In this document: positions 9,103 to 19,153 of the stretch, one piece after another
How the letters are laid out: the number at the start of each line of letters is the position of its first letter
Position numbering within the stretch: position 1 is the stretch's first letter
DNA from: Chara braunii
Lineage: Eukaryota; Streptophyta; Charophyceae; Charales; Characeae
Assembly: GCA_003427395.1 (NCBI GenBank)
Contig: BFEA01000413.1
Location: forward strand, 336,995 to 357,879
Direction: 5' to 3'
DNA length: 20,885 bases
The notes under the pieces: generated by a model
Told to the model about the DNA's origin: nothing
Database searches by the model: none
The model's input: the letters and a program-made list of their open reading frames with translations, nothing else
Program-made: the position numbers and the translations under genes

Positions 9103-10561
9103 TCCACAGAGGGCTTCATTTCGAAGGTAGCATTGGACACACTAACTTTCCCAAGATCGAAAGGAGGACTGGGACTGGTGGACCCAGTCCAGAAGAACCA
9201 GGCTCAGCTCCGGGGCTGGCTGGCCAAAGCGGCCAACTGCAGTATCAGGGAGCAATGGATGCCGCTGGCAGAAAGGATCCTGATGAAAGAATGGGGGCTC
9301 ATCAGGCCAAAAGATGTGTGGTCCTGCTTTCTAATGCCCTCATTTCGCAAGAAGAAACTCAAGTCGATGTTTTGGAAAGCAGTCTGCAAGGCGTGGAAGC
9401 AACACCCTCTGGATGTTCAGAACCCGCCCTCTACAAGGGATGAGGTTCTGAACCAGCTGGTATTCGACAATGCAGCGATTCACGACAGCTCCAGCGACCT
9501 GCTAGTAGCTCAAGGTTCTCCAGGAACCTTTGGGCAAGTCTGGGTCAAGCGAGGTATAGTCAAGATTGAGGACATGTGGTCAACAAGCATGGGGAGCTGG
9601 AGGCCTCTAGGAGAGATAAAGAGAACCTTGAGAGGGCTACAAAGGGTGGAGGAACATTGGAGAATGGTGTTGCAATCAATCCCTGCTGATTGGTTGGACA
9701 TGTTGGGACCACAAGGGGTAGACCCCACTGAGACTTGGTACCTCTCAAGCACAAAACAGGCAGAGAAAGTGTTGTGGAAGGTCAAGGAAATTATACCCAG
9801 TGGGTTCAGAAACGTTGAGAGGTGGTGCAGTGAGGGAGTCTCCAACTCCCTGCGCTTACTGGAGGAGACGACAGTGTGGGCCTGGGACAATCCAGCACAA
9901 GTGAGAGTGGTGGAAACGAACAGGTGGTCTCGTACAAGGAAGGCACCGTGCTGGATCGGAGGAACAACGTTAAGACAACTGCAGATAGAACCCTTAGCCT
10001 GGAGCTGGTCGCCCGCTGCAGGGGAGGAGGCGCCATTGAGTCTGGTGGACTACTCAACCTCCCAAGGATATCTGAGGGCGGCCCCCAACAGGAGAACTCC
10101 AGCCCAGATCGCCACATCCAGGTGGCAGGCAGTATGGAGCGAGGACCTCTCCCAAGCAGGACCAGAGTTCGACAGACTGTGGGAAATCTTGACAACCCTG
10201 CCAAATGGTAAGCAAGTGAGTGTACTGTGTTGCTCTCTCTGATGGTCACGCCATCGGCGGTATGGCTGGCTAGCAAAGGTATGGCTACAGACCTTGGCTG
10301 CTCAAGGTATAGATGGCCATTTGAATCAACTAGACACCTGTGGTGGGACTGCCCAGCGTCTAAACGGGTATGGGCATGGTGGGCCTACCACTGGTCAAAA
10401 TTCGGAGACCAATCTATAGTCTGGGGAGAGAAATGGGTGTTGCTGGGTTTTTTGCCTGCCAACGTTAAGGGTCACCAGGGGTGGGGTATGTTGCGCATGT
10501 CACAAGAGGCATAATTTGCGAAGTGGTCTGGAGGGACAGAAACAGGGCGCGGTTCCAATAA
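9103..10561 (+). pseudogene. LINE-A ORF2, C-terminal region with zf-RVT finger
   Basis: The frame continues directly past the TAA at 9100 with STEGFISKVALDTL and FPRSKGGLGLVDP, the standard segment after plant LINE RT domains. It stays open to a stop at 10240-10242. A frame change near 10210-10240 leads to WLASKGMATDLGCSRYRW and STRHLWWDCPASKRVW, the zf-RVT finger (C-x2-C...H-x4-C). The second Cys is Tyr here. A further frame change near 10485 gives the true C-terminus, GYVAHVTRGIICEVVWRDRN then RARFQ, with TAA at 10559-10561. The match in order and spacing with LINE-B 13605-12062 (minus) supports each join. The long open frame from 9133 begins with GTG and is not a separate gene. Confidence 0.88.
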
Positions 10562-11253
10562 AAAACTTTCTCAGGCAATTCGGGTCGATTGGAGGTGGAA
10601 GGCCAAAGCCGAAAAAGGATAAAGAAGCCAGTTGAGATGGTTCAGGTGTACCTGGGCCTGTAACCAGAAGTTGGCCTACATTGGTGCACGAGGAAACCTG
10701 GGGATATCGCGCTGAGTTCAGGAGCTGAACAACCCAGGGGAATGAGCGGCAGACTGAGGTGGCTTGGGGGAACGGTGATACTTCGCAGCGTCAAGACTAA
10801 TGGTTAATAGACAATCATAGGTAGCAGACAAAGGTTAGAAGGGTAGAGTGGCACGAAGGTACCAGACACTCGGTTCACCAGGGTCAAGGTAGGCCACTAG
10901 AAGAGTGCCAGTAGGTCCGGACCATGTCCTCTAGGCCGTGCTAGTCCCAGATATAGGCTAGACTAGCTTGTGGAGGTGCTATGATGGAGGTATCGGGCTA
11001 CTCATTGGAGATGGAATGATTCGAAACAGATAAGGTGGTTCAACATTTAGAAGGTTAACTCGGATTCAACTATTGAGGATAACCTGGTTCGCTGGGAAGT
11101 CTCTGTAGCAAGAGATCCACATGTGTTTCGCCTGTAAGCTAAGCTGGTTGATGCTGTCAGATAACCCTGGGTAGAGTTGTGATGTCCCCGGCCTCGAATC
11201 ACATTTGAAAGAAAAGTTGTTCAGTTTGAAAAAAAAAAAAAAAAAAAAAAAAA
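10562..11253 (+). other. LINE-A 3' UTR and A25 tail
   Basis: There is no coding potential. 11131-11198 is closely similar, in inverted orientation, to the 3' UTR of LINE-B at 11346-11414 (for example GTCCCCGGCCTCG against CGAGGCTGGGGAC). This shows that the two elements share their 3' ends. The element closes with A25 at 11229-11253, the tail expected of an L1-type insertion. Confidence 0.8.
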
Positions 11254-11274
11254 GTTGTACTGTACTACATTTTT

Positions 11275-11313
<39 letters not shown>
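11254..11313. repeat. Junction of two LINE tails: 16 bp, T15, G29
   Basis: After the A25 of LINE-A come 16 bp (GTTGTACTGTACTACA, 11254-11269), then T15 (11270-11284) and G29 (11285-11313), then the LINE-B 3' UTR. Read on the minus strand, LINE-B therefore ends C29A15. The T-run is a normal LINE tail. A 29-base G-run is not normal and may be a base-calling or assembly artefact. Confidence 0.8.
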
Positions 11314-12061
11314 AAAGCTTGCCAATTCATTACCAACTTCGCTGGGACGAGGCTGGGGACCTCACAATTCAACCCGGAGATAACCTGGCAGCCTCAACCA
11401 GTTTAGCTTGCGAGCAAAGCTCATTTCTCACCAACATTGTACCTCTTATCATACTTTTACTGGAAACCGGGTGCAGCATCCCATGCAAGAAACTTCCCAA
11501 AATTTAATCCTTAAAGTGCAGTTAAAAAAAAAAAGAGCCCTACTAGCCTAGGCTAACAGAGCAACGTCAATATTTAAGCCTGAAAGCTCTGTAAGAAAAG
11601 GGAAAGTTAGTGGGTCCAAACCCTCTTGTATCTTAAGCAATAGTCTGAGCACTGACCTGGAAGGTTAGGGCCACTATTTCCTCTGAATTCACCAAATTTG
11701 GTTTGTTAAAGAGTAACCAACAAACGGGACACGGGGTCTTGGGTCCTTCGGGGTTCATGGGAGTGGACACCTGAAATACTAGCGGGATCTCGACGGCCCT
11801 ACGTATAGCCGGTGTCCTTCTAACTCCCAACCTGCCCTACGTATAGCCGGTGTCCTTCTAACTCCCAACCTCTCCCCCAAGGAGCCATGGACCAATTCTC
11901 ATTTTTTCTTCCAATGTAACCTTAGCCAACTTATTCCCTTGCATCCAAGCCCTGAGGATCCAAGTCCCGAGGAACCAACTCCGTCCTTTGCCCTTAGACA
12001 AACAACATCTTTCCCAATCTGTTCGAATAGCAAGTCGAATATTTCCTCGAATTTGGTGTGT
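11314..12061 (-). other. LINE-B 3' UTR
   Basis: This is the region after the ORF2 stop on the minus strand. It contains the segment shared with LINE-A (11346-11414) and an exact 38-bp tandem duplication (11796-11871). No gene is seen. Confidence 0.7.
11796..11871. repeat. Exact 38-bp tandem duplication
   Basis: GCCCTACGTATAGCCGGTGT begins at 11796 and 11834, and both 38-bp copies are identical. The identity points to a recent event, or to an assembly slip. Confidence 0.9.
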
Positions 12062-13605
12062 CTACTTTTGGAGCACCGTATCTACACTGGAGAATACCTT
12101 AGCGTTTCTTATGACGTCCATGATCACTCTCCTGCATACCAGGGCTACATAGTACCATCCAGCTGTGAAGCTTGACGTCTGGGAGGTGGAGCTGTGTAAA
12201 ATCCACTCATCTGTCCAATCAACTGTGTTATCTGCGATGTTCCTCCAATGTATTTTCCACCATTCCCATAGTTGGGTGGACAGTGGGCATAGGAGCCAGA
12301 GATGAATAGAAAATTTTTTATCTTTATCGCATCTTTTGCAGGTTTCAGTCCCTTTGCCTGCCAGCCAAGTAGCCACCGGGACAGCCTGTAGAGCTTGCTG
12401 CCAGATCAGGCTAGCCTGTTTCTGTGAGGGTAATCTCCTCAGTGCCTTCCAGAACTTGTTCCATTGTGGCATTGGCCTTGTCTCGTCTTGATCTTTACGA
12501 AATCTCCTTGCTGCTTTCGTTGATGGCGGGTCCAACATGGAGACCGTCTAACACCGAGACCGTCTGCACCGCCACTCCCACTCTTGGTTTGTACTTGATC
12601 AGCGTAGTATCTTCCGGTAGTTGAGTCTGACTCTTCTCCCAACCATACATTAGAGGTTCAATTTTGAAATTCTCCGCTTCCCCCAAACATATGAACGTAA
12701 GAAACTCTGACCTCCTGCCCTGTTCCCCTATGAACATATGAACGTAAGAAACTCTGACCGCCGCTCCTCTTTGTTCGAGGACCCTTAGCTCAGTAAGGTC
12801 GTCCAACTCTTGCACCACTCTTTCTCCTTCAAGGCGTAAGAAACTCTGACCTCCTGCCCTGTTCCCCTCCATCCAGGTTTGGACTCTGATTCCCGCTGTA
12901 CCATCCTAGCCCTCCACCCTCCATACTTTGGAGCCATCAGGGGATCTAAGCCAAGTACCCTGATTTCTCGAATGCTCATTCTTCATCACGGAAGTCCAGT
13001 GTGATGGGATAACTCTTGCTATTTTCTCCAAATTGGTTTTCACCAACCGTAGTCTAGGGATTTTCATTTTCATATCTTGCTTGGAACACCAACAGCCTTG
13101 CTCATATTCCCAAATATCTTTGATCTTCATAATTCCTTTCTTGATCCAAGCTTGCCCAAAGGAACCCGAGGAACCATTTGTAGGGAATACTGCCCCGTTG
13201 TCCTGTTTGATAAAAACATTTTCAAACAGAATTTGGTTGCCGACCTCCGTAAATGTAGAGGACTCTCTTAATAAATGTGGCCGCAACTTATTCCATGTCA
13301 CTAAAATGTTCTTCCAGGTTCTTGATCTTGGGCGCTTCGTTGTATAGGACTGCATTAACAAGCCGAGCCATACGTGTGAACTATGAGACAAGTCTCACTC
13401 TTTTCCGAGTATATATTCTGCTAGTTGCATCCATATTTTGTTGGAACTCTCTGTCATTCCTTGGACTGACCATTTGGCCAGTACATACACATTCTGGCGT
13501 TTTGGGTCCAAGATCCCCAAGCCACCTTGCTCCCGTGGAAGTGAGACAGCATCCCACTCCACTTTCGAGATGAAGTTCTTGTCTTCTCATGTAGCCGGTT
13601 TCCAC
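12062..13605 (-). pseudogene. LINE-B ORF2, C-terminal region with zf-RVT finger
   Basis: From the RT side the frames read VEWDAVSLPREQGGLGILDP (about 13565-13505), then SSGSFGQAWIKKGIMKIKDIW (matching GTFGQVWVKRGIVKIEDMW of LINE-A), and LRLVKTNLEKIARVIPSHW. A region damaged by local duplications (12688-12868) follows. The last frame, 12538-12062, gives LPSQKQASLIWQQALQAVP, WLAGKGTETC and the finger CKRCDKDKKFSIHLWLLC. All four zinc ligands (C-x2-C, H, C) are present, unlike LINE-A, which has lost one. It ends VIRNAKVFSSVDTVLQK with a stop. Several frame changes make it non-functional. Confidence 0.85.
12688..12868. repeat. Local duplications inside LINE-B ORF2
   Basis: CGTAAGAAACTCTGACC occurs at 12696, 12743 and 12835. 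The first two lie in a 47-bp tandem repeat that includes CATATGAA (12688 and 12735). The third extends identically with the first through CTCCTGCCCTGTTCCCCT. These copies disturb the coding sequence, giving repeated RVSY-like peptides on the minus strand. Confidence 0.85.
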
Positions 13606-13619
13606 AGATATCTGGAGCC

Positions 13620-14879
13620 TGCTCTCGTAATCTTTAAGTAGGCATCATCCCCTAATAGGTGGATCGTTAGGGGGCACCATAAGATAGAGAAAGCCGCCGT
13701 GGATAGCACCAAGGCCCTCAAGGACAACTTGAAGTTGTGAGCCCAACCACTTGTCGTAACCCCTAGTCCATACAGAGCTTATAGGGTGAGCGTAAAAAAT
13801 AAACCGACTTATCCCAATTTATTGAGGTTTTCGATAATAGACAATATTCATCCAATACCACATGTAGTTCATGCAATACTATAGGAGTATTTTCAACAGC
13901 AACTGTCATATCATCAGCTAAAGCCCCCCCTTTCCATTGGAGGGCGGGGGGAAATCACAGACCTTTGATCCTAGGGTTTGCCCTTAGATTGTCTAACAAA
14001 GTATCTAATTGAATCACAAATAATAGAGGGTTTAGTGGGCACCCTTGGCGGAGAGACCTAGTCAATCTAAACTCCCCTGAGAGTTTCCCATTTACTATGA
14101 GTCTATGACCATGGTGGAGGCCTCTGCGTATATTGCCTTCACCCATCTGCAGAAACCCTGGCCAAAGCCTTGTCTCTTCAGGGTAGTAAAGACAAAGACC
14201 CACCCCACTTTGTCATATTAGGCCTTCTCCATGTCCAATAGTAGTACCGCCACTTCCCTTTTTTCCTTACTGATAACCTCCAGGGCTTGAACCGTCGTCA
14301 AGATGTTGTCAAATATCGACCTTCCTTTAACGAACGCCCCCTGTTCCCAACCTATCAAATTCAGAAGGAGGTCGGCGAGTCGTAGGGCTAAGGCTTCAAG
14401 GAGTTTATACACCACATTGAGAACCGATATGGGTCTATAATTTCTTACCTCCTGTTTATCTCCTTTTTTGTACAACAAGGAGATAACCCCTTTTGATATA
14501 TTCTTTGGGAGTGCTCCTGTTTCCAAGGCCCTATTGTAGATTGGCATTAGGAAAGGGGCAAAAGCCTCCCAGGTACTTAGGAACAGTTCAATAGGCATTC
14601 CGTCTATACCTGGGCACTTCCCTAGGGCCATCTGTTTCGCTGCCTTCCATAGTTCACTCTCTGTCAAGGGTTGCTCCAGCCTAGCGCAGTCCGTGGTAGA
14701 TATCCTTGAGTGTGAACAAGACCAAAAGTTTGAGTCTTCTGACAGGTCAGAATTCAGGCAGTCAAATGGTCTTCGTGTGGAAACAATATCCTGAAAGTAT
14801 TCCATTGCGTAGCCACACATTTGCTCCGTGGTGCTTGCCACTGGGGCATTCCAGGCAAAAGGGTGAACCAACTCCCTGA
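13620..14879 (-). pseudogene. LINE-B ORF2, reverse transcriptase domain
   Basis: Directly after the MITE the frame reads ELVHPFAWNAPV and runs through KCPGIDGMPIELFL, NYRPISVLNVVYK, GAFVKGRSIFDNI and motif A LLLDMEKA. It then stops at TAA (14218-14220), followed in frame by YDKVGWVFVFTTLK. The stop therefore comes from a 3-nt TAA insertion within KAYDKVGW. Next come VNGKLSGEFRLTRSLRQGCP (motif B, about 14100-14040) and, after a frame change and a C/G-rich damaged spot at 13920-13955, motif C ALADDMTVAVENT (about 13925-13885). 13620-13880 is too decayed for a continuous translation. The RT core is unmistakable but inactive. Confidence 0.9.
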
Positions 14880-15042
14880 AACAGTCATTTCGTCAAAACG
14901 GACATATTATATTTTTTGAACGAAATCAAAACTGACTTTTTTTGCCAAAATCCGGTCGGAATTTTTTGCTTCTGAGGGTCCGGCGTTCCCAGAACGCCGG
15001 ACCCCCTACATGTATCTGGTCTATGGTTGAGACAAAAAACAA

Positions 15043-15084
<42 letters not shown>

Positions 15085-15234
15085 AAAAAAAAAGTATCTG
15101 GTCTCAAACATAGACCAGATACATGCAACGCCGGACCCTCAGGAGCAAAAACTTCCGACCAGATTTTGGCAAAAAAAGTCAGTTTTGATTTCGTCCAAAA
15201 AATATAATATGTCCGTTTTGACGAAATGACTGTT
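14880..15234. mobile_element. 355-bp MITE with ~108-bp terminal inverted repeats, CTGA target duplication
   Basis: Both ends begin AACAGTCATTTCGTCAAAAC. The arms 14880-14987 and 15127-15234 match over 108 bp with about four differences, and inverted similarity continues inward (TGTATCTGGTCTATG, about 15010-15025 and 15095-15126). The left arm contains an extra small palindrome, GGTCCGGCGTTC...GAACGCCGGACC, at about 14977-15003. The centre holds (TAA)n and an A-run at 15042-15092. CTGA flanks it at 14876-14879 and 15235-15238. Removing the element and one CTGA joins RQSRPPIR to ELVHPF in the LINE-B frame, which aligns with LINE-A (MIELRHPF). It has no coding capacity. A 4-bp non-TTAA duplication does not fit the common plant superfamilies. 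Confidence 0.93.
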
Positions 15235-15965
15235 CTGATGGGTGGTCTGCTCTGTCTCAATAGGAGGGACCTGAACGCCATTTTGGTCATTCGATCGTAT
15301 CCTACCATTCCCCTTACCTTGAGCCATTTTAGCCACTGGTTTGTTTTTGAAGTTCTAAGGCCTCAAGCTGAGCCAGATTGTCTTTCCTCCTTGCTGACCA
15401 ATAGTAATCTGAAAAAGAGTCTTTCGCCATCTTATTCTCTGGTTCTTCAATTTCTCTGGTTAGTGTCCTTTCTTTCCAGGTGAGATTTGCAGCTTTCATC
15501 CTGGAGAAGACCTTGAGGGCTGCCTGTACTATTCCCAACCCCACTTCCACCCACCTGTCCTCTTCCTCAAACAGGTTCATTGTGCTAAACCAGGTTTTCA
15601 TTTGGTCGCTTACCCATTCCGGGATACCCTTATCCTTTAAGATAGTCACATTCAGCCTAAACGGAGGTCTATGTCTGTCAATAATATCTTTGGAAATAAT
15701 ATCCATTAGGACTGGGTAGTGATCAGAAAGCGATAACGAAATAATTAGACCATATACATTTGTCCCAAACTGCACTCCTTGCCAGAATTAAGTCTAACTT
15801 CTTTCGAGGTTGTGGGGCTTTAGATGTTGGCTTAGGACCATACCACGTGTAGCCATTAGAGTCAGCGTTCATAGTCCTATACACATCCGTCAAACCTTGG
15901 GATTCCAGAACAGATAACAACCTTACTGTGTCTTCTCTGAGTGGTATTGGAGAGGGTGTGTCTAA
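15235..15965 (-). pseudogene. LINE-B ORF2, endonuclease C-terminal part and linker
   Basis: Reading from 15965 on the minus strand: LDTPSPIPLREDTVRLLSVL, then GLTDVYRTMNADSNGYTWYG and KLDLILARSAVWDKC. The Asp of the R/K-L-D motif is present. A frame change near 15740-15780 leads to LSLSDHYPVLMDI, an intact SDHxP motif with the catalytic His that LINE-A has lost. The linker follows (PPFRLNVTILKDKGIPEWV, LFEEEDRWVEVGLGIVQAAL), which aligns with LINE-A RGFFRLNSQVLEEPGIMEWV and ESNAEWLDGG. Another frame change near 15330 precedes the segment interrupted by the MITE at 15234. Confidence 0.85.
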
Positions 15966-16540
15966 GGGTCTCGTTAGACACTCCTAAAAGAATCCTAAAA
16001 TTTTTAGGACGAGTCCTAAAGGATTTTTAGGATTTCGTGCGGCGTCGTTACACGCAATCCTAAAAGTCATCTTTTAGGATTCGTCCTAAATGGTCTCCCA
16101 CGACCGGTTTTCATATGCGTATACGCAGCCGCGTCGCCAATGTCCGTCCATTCCTGCCAATGTTCGTCCAATCCCCACCAACAGCTACCGTTCGTGGCTG
16201 TTGCCCGCGTCGACCCGCAGAAAACCTTCGATGTCCGACCACTGACCTGACGGACCGCTTCTGCACCAGCAACTCCGTGTCGACGGTGCCATGCACACGA
16301 TGCAACGAGTCCGTGAAACGCGAGAATCCTAAATTTTTCAGTAGGTCGGGGGCTACGGGGAATCCTAAATTTTTCAGTAACTGGAAAATTTAGGACGATT
16401 TTGCCTGGGGAATCCTAAATCCTTTAGGACTCGTCCTAACGCCGTTTTCACATTTTCGATCTTAAAATTGGATTTAGGATTGCGTGCAACCAAGACGCAA
16501 TCCTAAAAACAAGCATTTTTAGGAGTGTCTAACGTGACCC
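15966..16540. mobile_element. 575-bp non-autonomous PIF/Harbinger-like element (Tourist-type), TAA duplication
   Basis: The ends are 24-bp inverted repeats with one mismatch, 15966-15989 and 16517-16540, starting GGGTC(T/A)CGTTAGACACTCC. They are flanked by TAA at 15963-15965 and 16541-16543. Removing the element and one TAA joins WNTVLSPGL to DTPSPIPLRED in the LINE-B endonuclease, confirming the boundaries. The 3-bp TAA duplication fits PIF/Harbinger. About 150 bp at each side is packed with copies of ATCCTAAA in both orientations, plausible transposase-binding subterminal repeats. AATCCTAAATTTTTCAGTA is directly repeated at about 16325 and 16360. The middle (about 16095-16320) is GC-rich and unlike the ends. 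No transposase is encoded. Confidence 0.9.
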
Positions 16541-16815
16541 TAACCCCGGGCTGAGCACTGTATTCCAATCACCCATGACTATCAGGTTTTCCACATCTGG
16601 TAAACATGCCAGGAGTTCAGTGAAAAAATTTATTTTTTCCTTGTAGTTCACCGGGGCGTATATTGTCATAATAGCCCAATCTTCCTGATCGACCGCCAGT
16701 TTTACCCAGGCCCAGCGCCCTTCACAGTTTGTATAACGATCTAACATATTCACTTCTACGTCTTTATCTATTAAAATGCAAACCCCACCTTTGGTCCCAG
16801 CACATATTAAGGACG
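16541..16815 (-). pseudogene. LINE-B ORF2, endonuclease N-terminal remnant
   Basis: On the minus strand the frame reads TSLICAGTKGGVCILIDKD, NMLDRYTNCEGRWAWVKLAV, WAIMTIYAP and LIVMGDWNTVLSPG. IYAP and GDWN are endonuclease motifs. The part before GTKGGV, including the first WNVRG motif and the catalytic Glu segment, is missing, so the element is truncated at about 16800-16815 where the tandem array begins. The truncation could be biological (5'-truncated insertion) or an assembly join, since this flank contains two proven assembly defects. Confidence 0.85.
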
Positions 16816-16904
16816 TCTCAGCACATGATAAACATGCACTCTACGTATCGTCACAACACAGGATACACTCCACAACTTTCCCTAATGCCCTCATACATTC
16901 ACAG

Positions 16905-17016
16905 GCTAGATCCTCTATTTACCCAGGCATGTCATTTAAGCAGACGGTAGCTCGACAAANGCTAGATCCTCTATTTACCCAGGCATGTCATTTAAGCAGA
17001 CGGTAGCTCGACAAAA
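16905..17016. other. Assembly defect: unmerged contig overlap around an N
   Basis: The 55 bases before N16960, starting GCTAGATCCTCTATTTACCC at 16905, are repeated exactly from 16961. Deleting 56 bp turns the 216-bp first unit into 160 bp, the array period. Confidence 0.92.
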
Positions 17017-17350
17017 CAATAAGGCACAACGTCTCAGCACATGATAAACATGCACTCCACGTACCGTCATGACACAGGACACACTCCACAACTTTCCCTA
17101 ATGCCCTCATACATTCACAGGCTAGATCCTCTATTTACCCAGGCATGTCATTTAAGCAGACGGTAGCTCGACAAAACAACAAGGCACAACGTCTCAGCAC
17201 ATGATAAAAATGCACTCCACGTACCGTCATGACACAGGACACACTCCACAACTTTCCCTAATGCCCTCATACATTCACAGGCTAGATCCTCTATTTACCC
17301 AGGCATGTCATTTAAGCAGACGGTAGCTCGACAAAACAACAAGGCACAAC

Positions 17351-17388
17351 CTCTCTCTTATACACATCTAGATGTGTATAAGAGACAG
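17351..17388. other. Nextera (Tn5 mosaic-end) mate-pair junction adapter
   Basis: The 38 bp consist of two 19-bp Tn5 mosaic ends head to head: 17351-17369 (one mismatch, third base C for G) and 17370-17388 (AGATGTGTATAAGAGACAG, exact). This is the circularisation junction of Nextera mate-pair libraries. It is synthetic, not genomic, and the sequences on either side need not be neighbours in the genome. Confidence 0.97.
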
Positions 17389-17502
17389 GGATACACTCCA
17401 CAACTTTCCCTAATGCCCTCATACATTCACAGGCTAGATCCTCTATTTACCCAGGCATGTCATTTAAGCAGACGGTAGCTCGACAAAACAACAAGGCACA
17501 AC

Positions 17503-18840
<1,338 letters not shown>

Positions 18841-19056
18841 ATCTGGACCATTGGCCTATGGTGCCAGACGGACAGCCCTGATCTTTAAAATCTTAAGATC
18901 CCTGATCTTTAAAATCTTAAGATCGTGCAACGATCCGGGCCGTTGGCCCAGCAGGACCACGGAAGGGCCAGATCTTCGTACGATTTTAAAAACTTCAGAT
19001 ATCCAACAACGATCCGGGTCGTCGGCCCAGTAGGACCGCAGACAGTCCGGATGTCT
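18841..19056. repeat. Decayed ~79-bp repeat with an exact 24-bp tandem duplication
   Basis: CGATCCGGG(C/T)CGT(T/C)GGCCC begins at 18931 and 19010, 79 bp apart, each followed by AG(C/T)AGGACC. A third, weaker copy seems to start near 18843 (GGACCATTGGCC). Inside, the 24 bp beginning CCTGATCTTTAAAATCTTAA are exactly duplicated at 18877-18900 and 18901-18924. Confidence 0.8.
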
Positions 19057-19111
19057 GATTTCTCACGTTAGCGATTTCCACAAGTGTAGGGACGATCATC
19101 AAATGAATACA

Positions 19112-19153
19112 GTTCTTCGGGACATCCGTTAAAATTGGAACGATACAGAAAAG
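19112..19153 (+). pseudogene. U6: U6 spliceosomal snRNA, 5' part
   Basis: GTTCTTCGGGACATCCG is followed by TTAAAATTGGAACGATACAG and AAAAG, matching plant U6 nucleotides 1 to about 49. The 5' hairpin is two bases short. The functional ACAGAGA box, which pairs with the 5' splice site, reads ACAGAAA. The RNA is interrupted directly after this box by the SINE and resumes at 19735. No plant upstream sequence element or TATA at -30 is evident, and a direct repeat flanks the copy, so it is most likely a retroposed pseudogene. Confidence 0.92.

Larger units (their letters stand above)
1600..11253 (+). mobile_element. LINE-A: L1-like non-LTR retrotransposon, inactive
   Basis: The order is long 5' leader, ORF1 with CCHC zinc knuckle, 14-nt overlap, ORF2 (AP endonuclease, reverse transcriptase, zf-RVT), 3' UTR and A25 tail. 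This is the plan of plant L1-like LINEs; no LTRs, protease or integrase are present. It cannot be autonomous as it stands. ORF1 has an in-frame TGA and a frame change. ORF2 has at least five frame changes, two in-frame stops, a substituted catalytic residue and a ~520-bp inserted foldback element. The 5' limit is not established: no target-site duplication matching the sequence after the A-tail was found. The start given is the first base after the T18 run and is only a guess. Confidence 0.85.
11270..16815 (-). mobile_element. LINE-B: 5'-truncated L1-like non-LTR retrotransposon, inactive
   Basis: On the minus strand the order is partial endonuclease, linker, RT, zf-RVT, 3' UTR and tail: the same plan as LINE-A with clear but diverged protein similarity. 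It lacks ORF1 and the first part of the endonuclease. The first recognisable residues are TSLICAGTKGGVCILIDKD at about 16815-16760, directly at the edge of the 160-bp array. Two DNA transposons (14880-15234 and 15966-16540) and many small indels disrupt it. No target-site duplication was found around it. Confidence 0.88.
16815..17502. repeat. 160-bp tandem repeat array
   Basis: Units begin GTCTCAGCACATGATAAA at 16815, 17031 and 17191 and end AAGGCACAAC at 17030, 17190 and 17350. A partial fourth unit runs 17389-17502. Copies 2 and 3 are 160 bp and nearly identical. Copy 1 measures 216 bp only because of a 56-bp duplication at the N. Copies 1 and 4 share GGATACACTCC where copies 2 and 3 have GGACACACTCC. 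No coding capacity is seen. The copy number is unreliable because of the adapter and the unmerged overlap inside the array. Confidence 0.92.

Noticed and set aside
1600-16815. LTR retrotransposon or integrated virus
   Set aside because: There are no terminal direct repeats, protease, integrase or RNase H. RT motifs, endonuclease, A-tails and zf-RVT all fit L1-like LINEs.
16815-17502. CRISPR-like array of direct repeats
   Set aside because: Units are 160 bp and tandem with no unique spacers, and the context is eukaryotic. The regular gap features are assembly defects.
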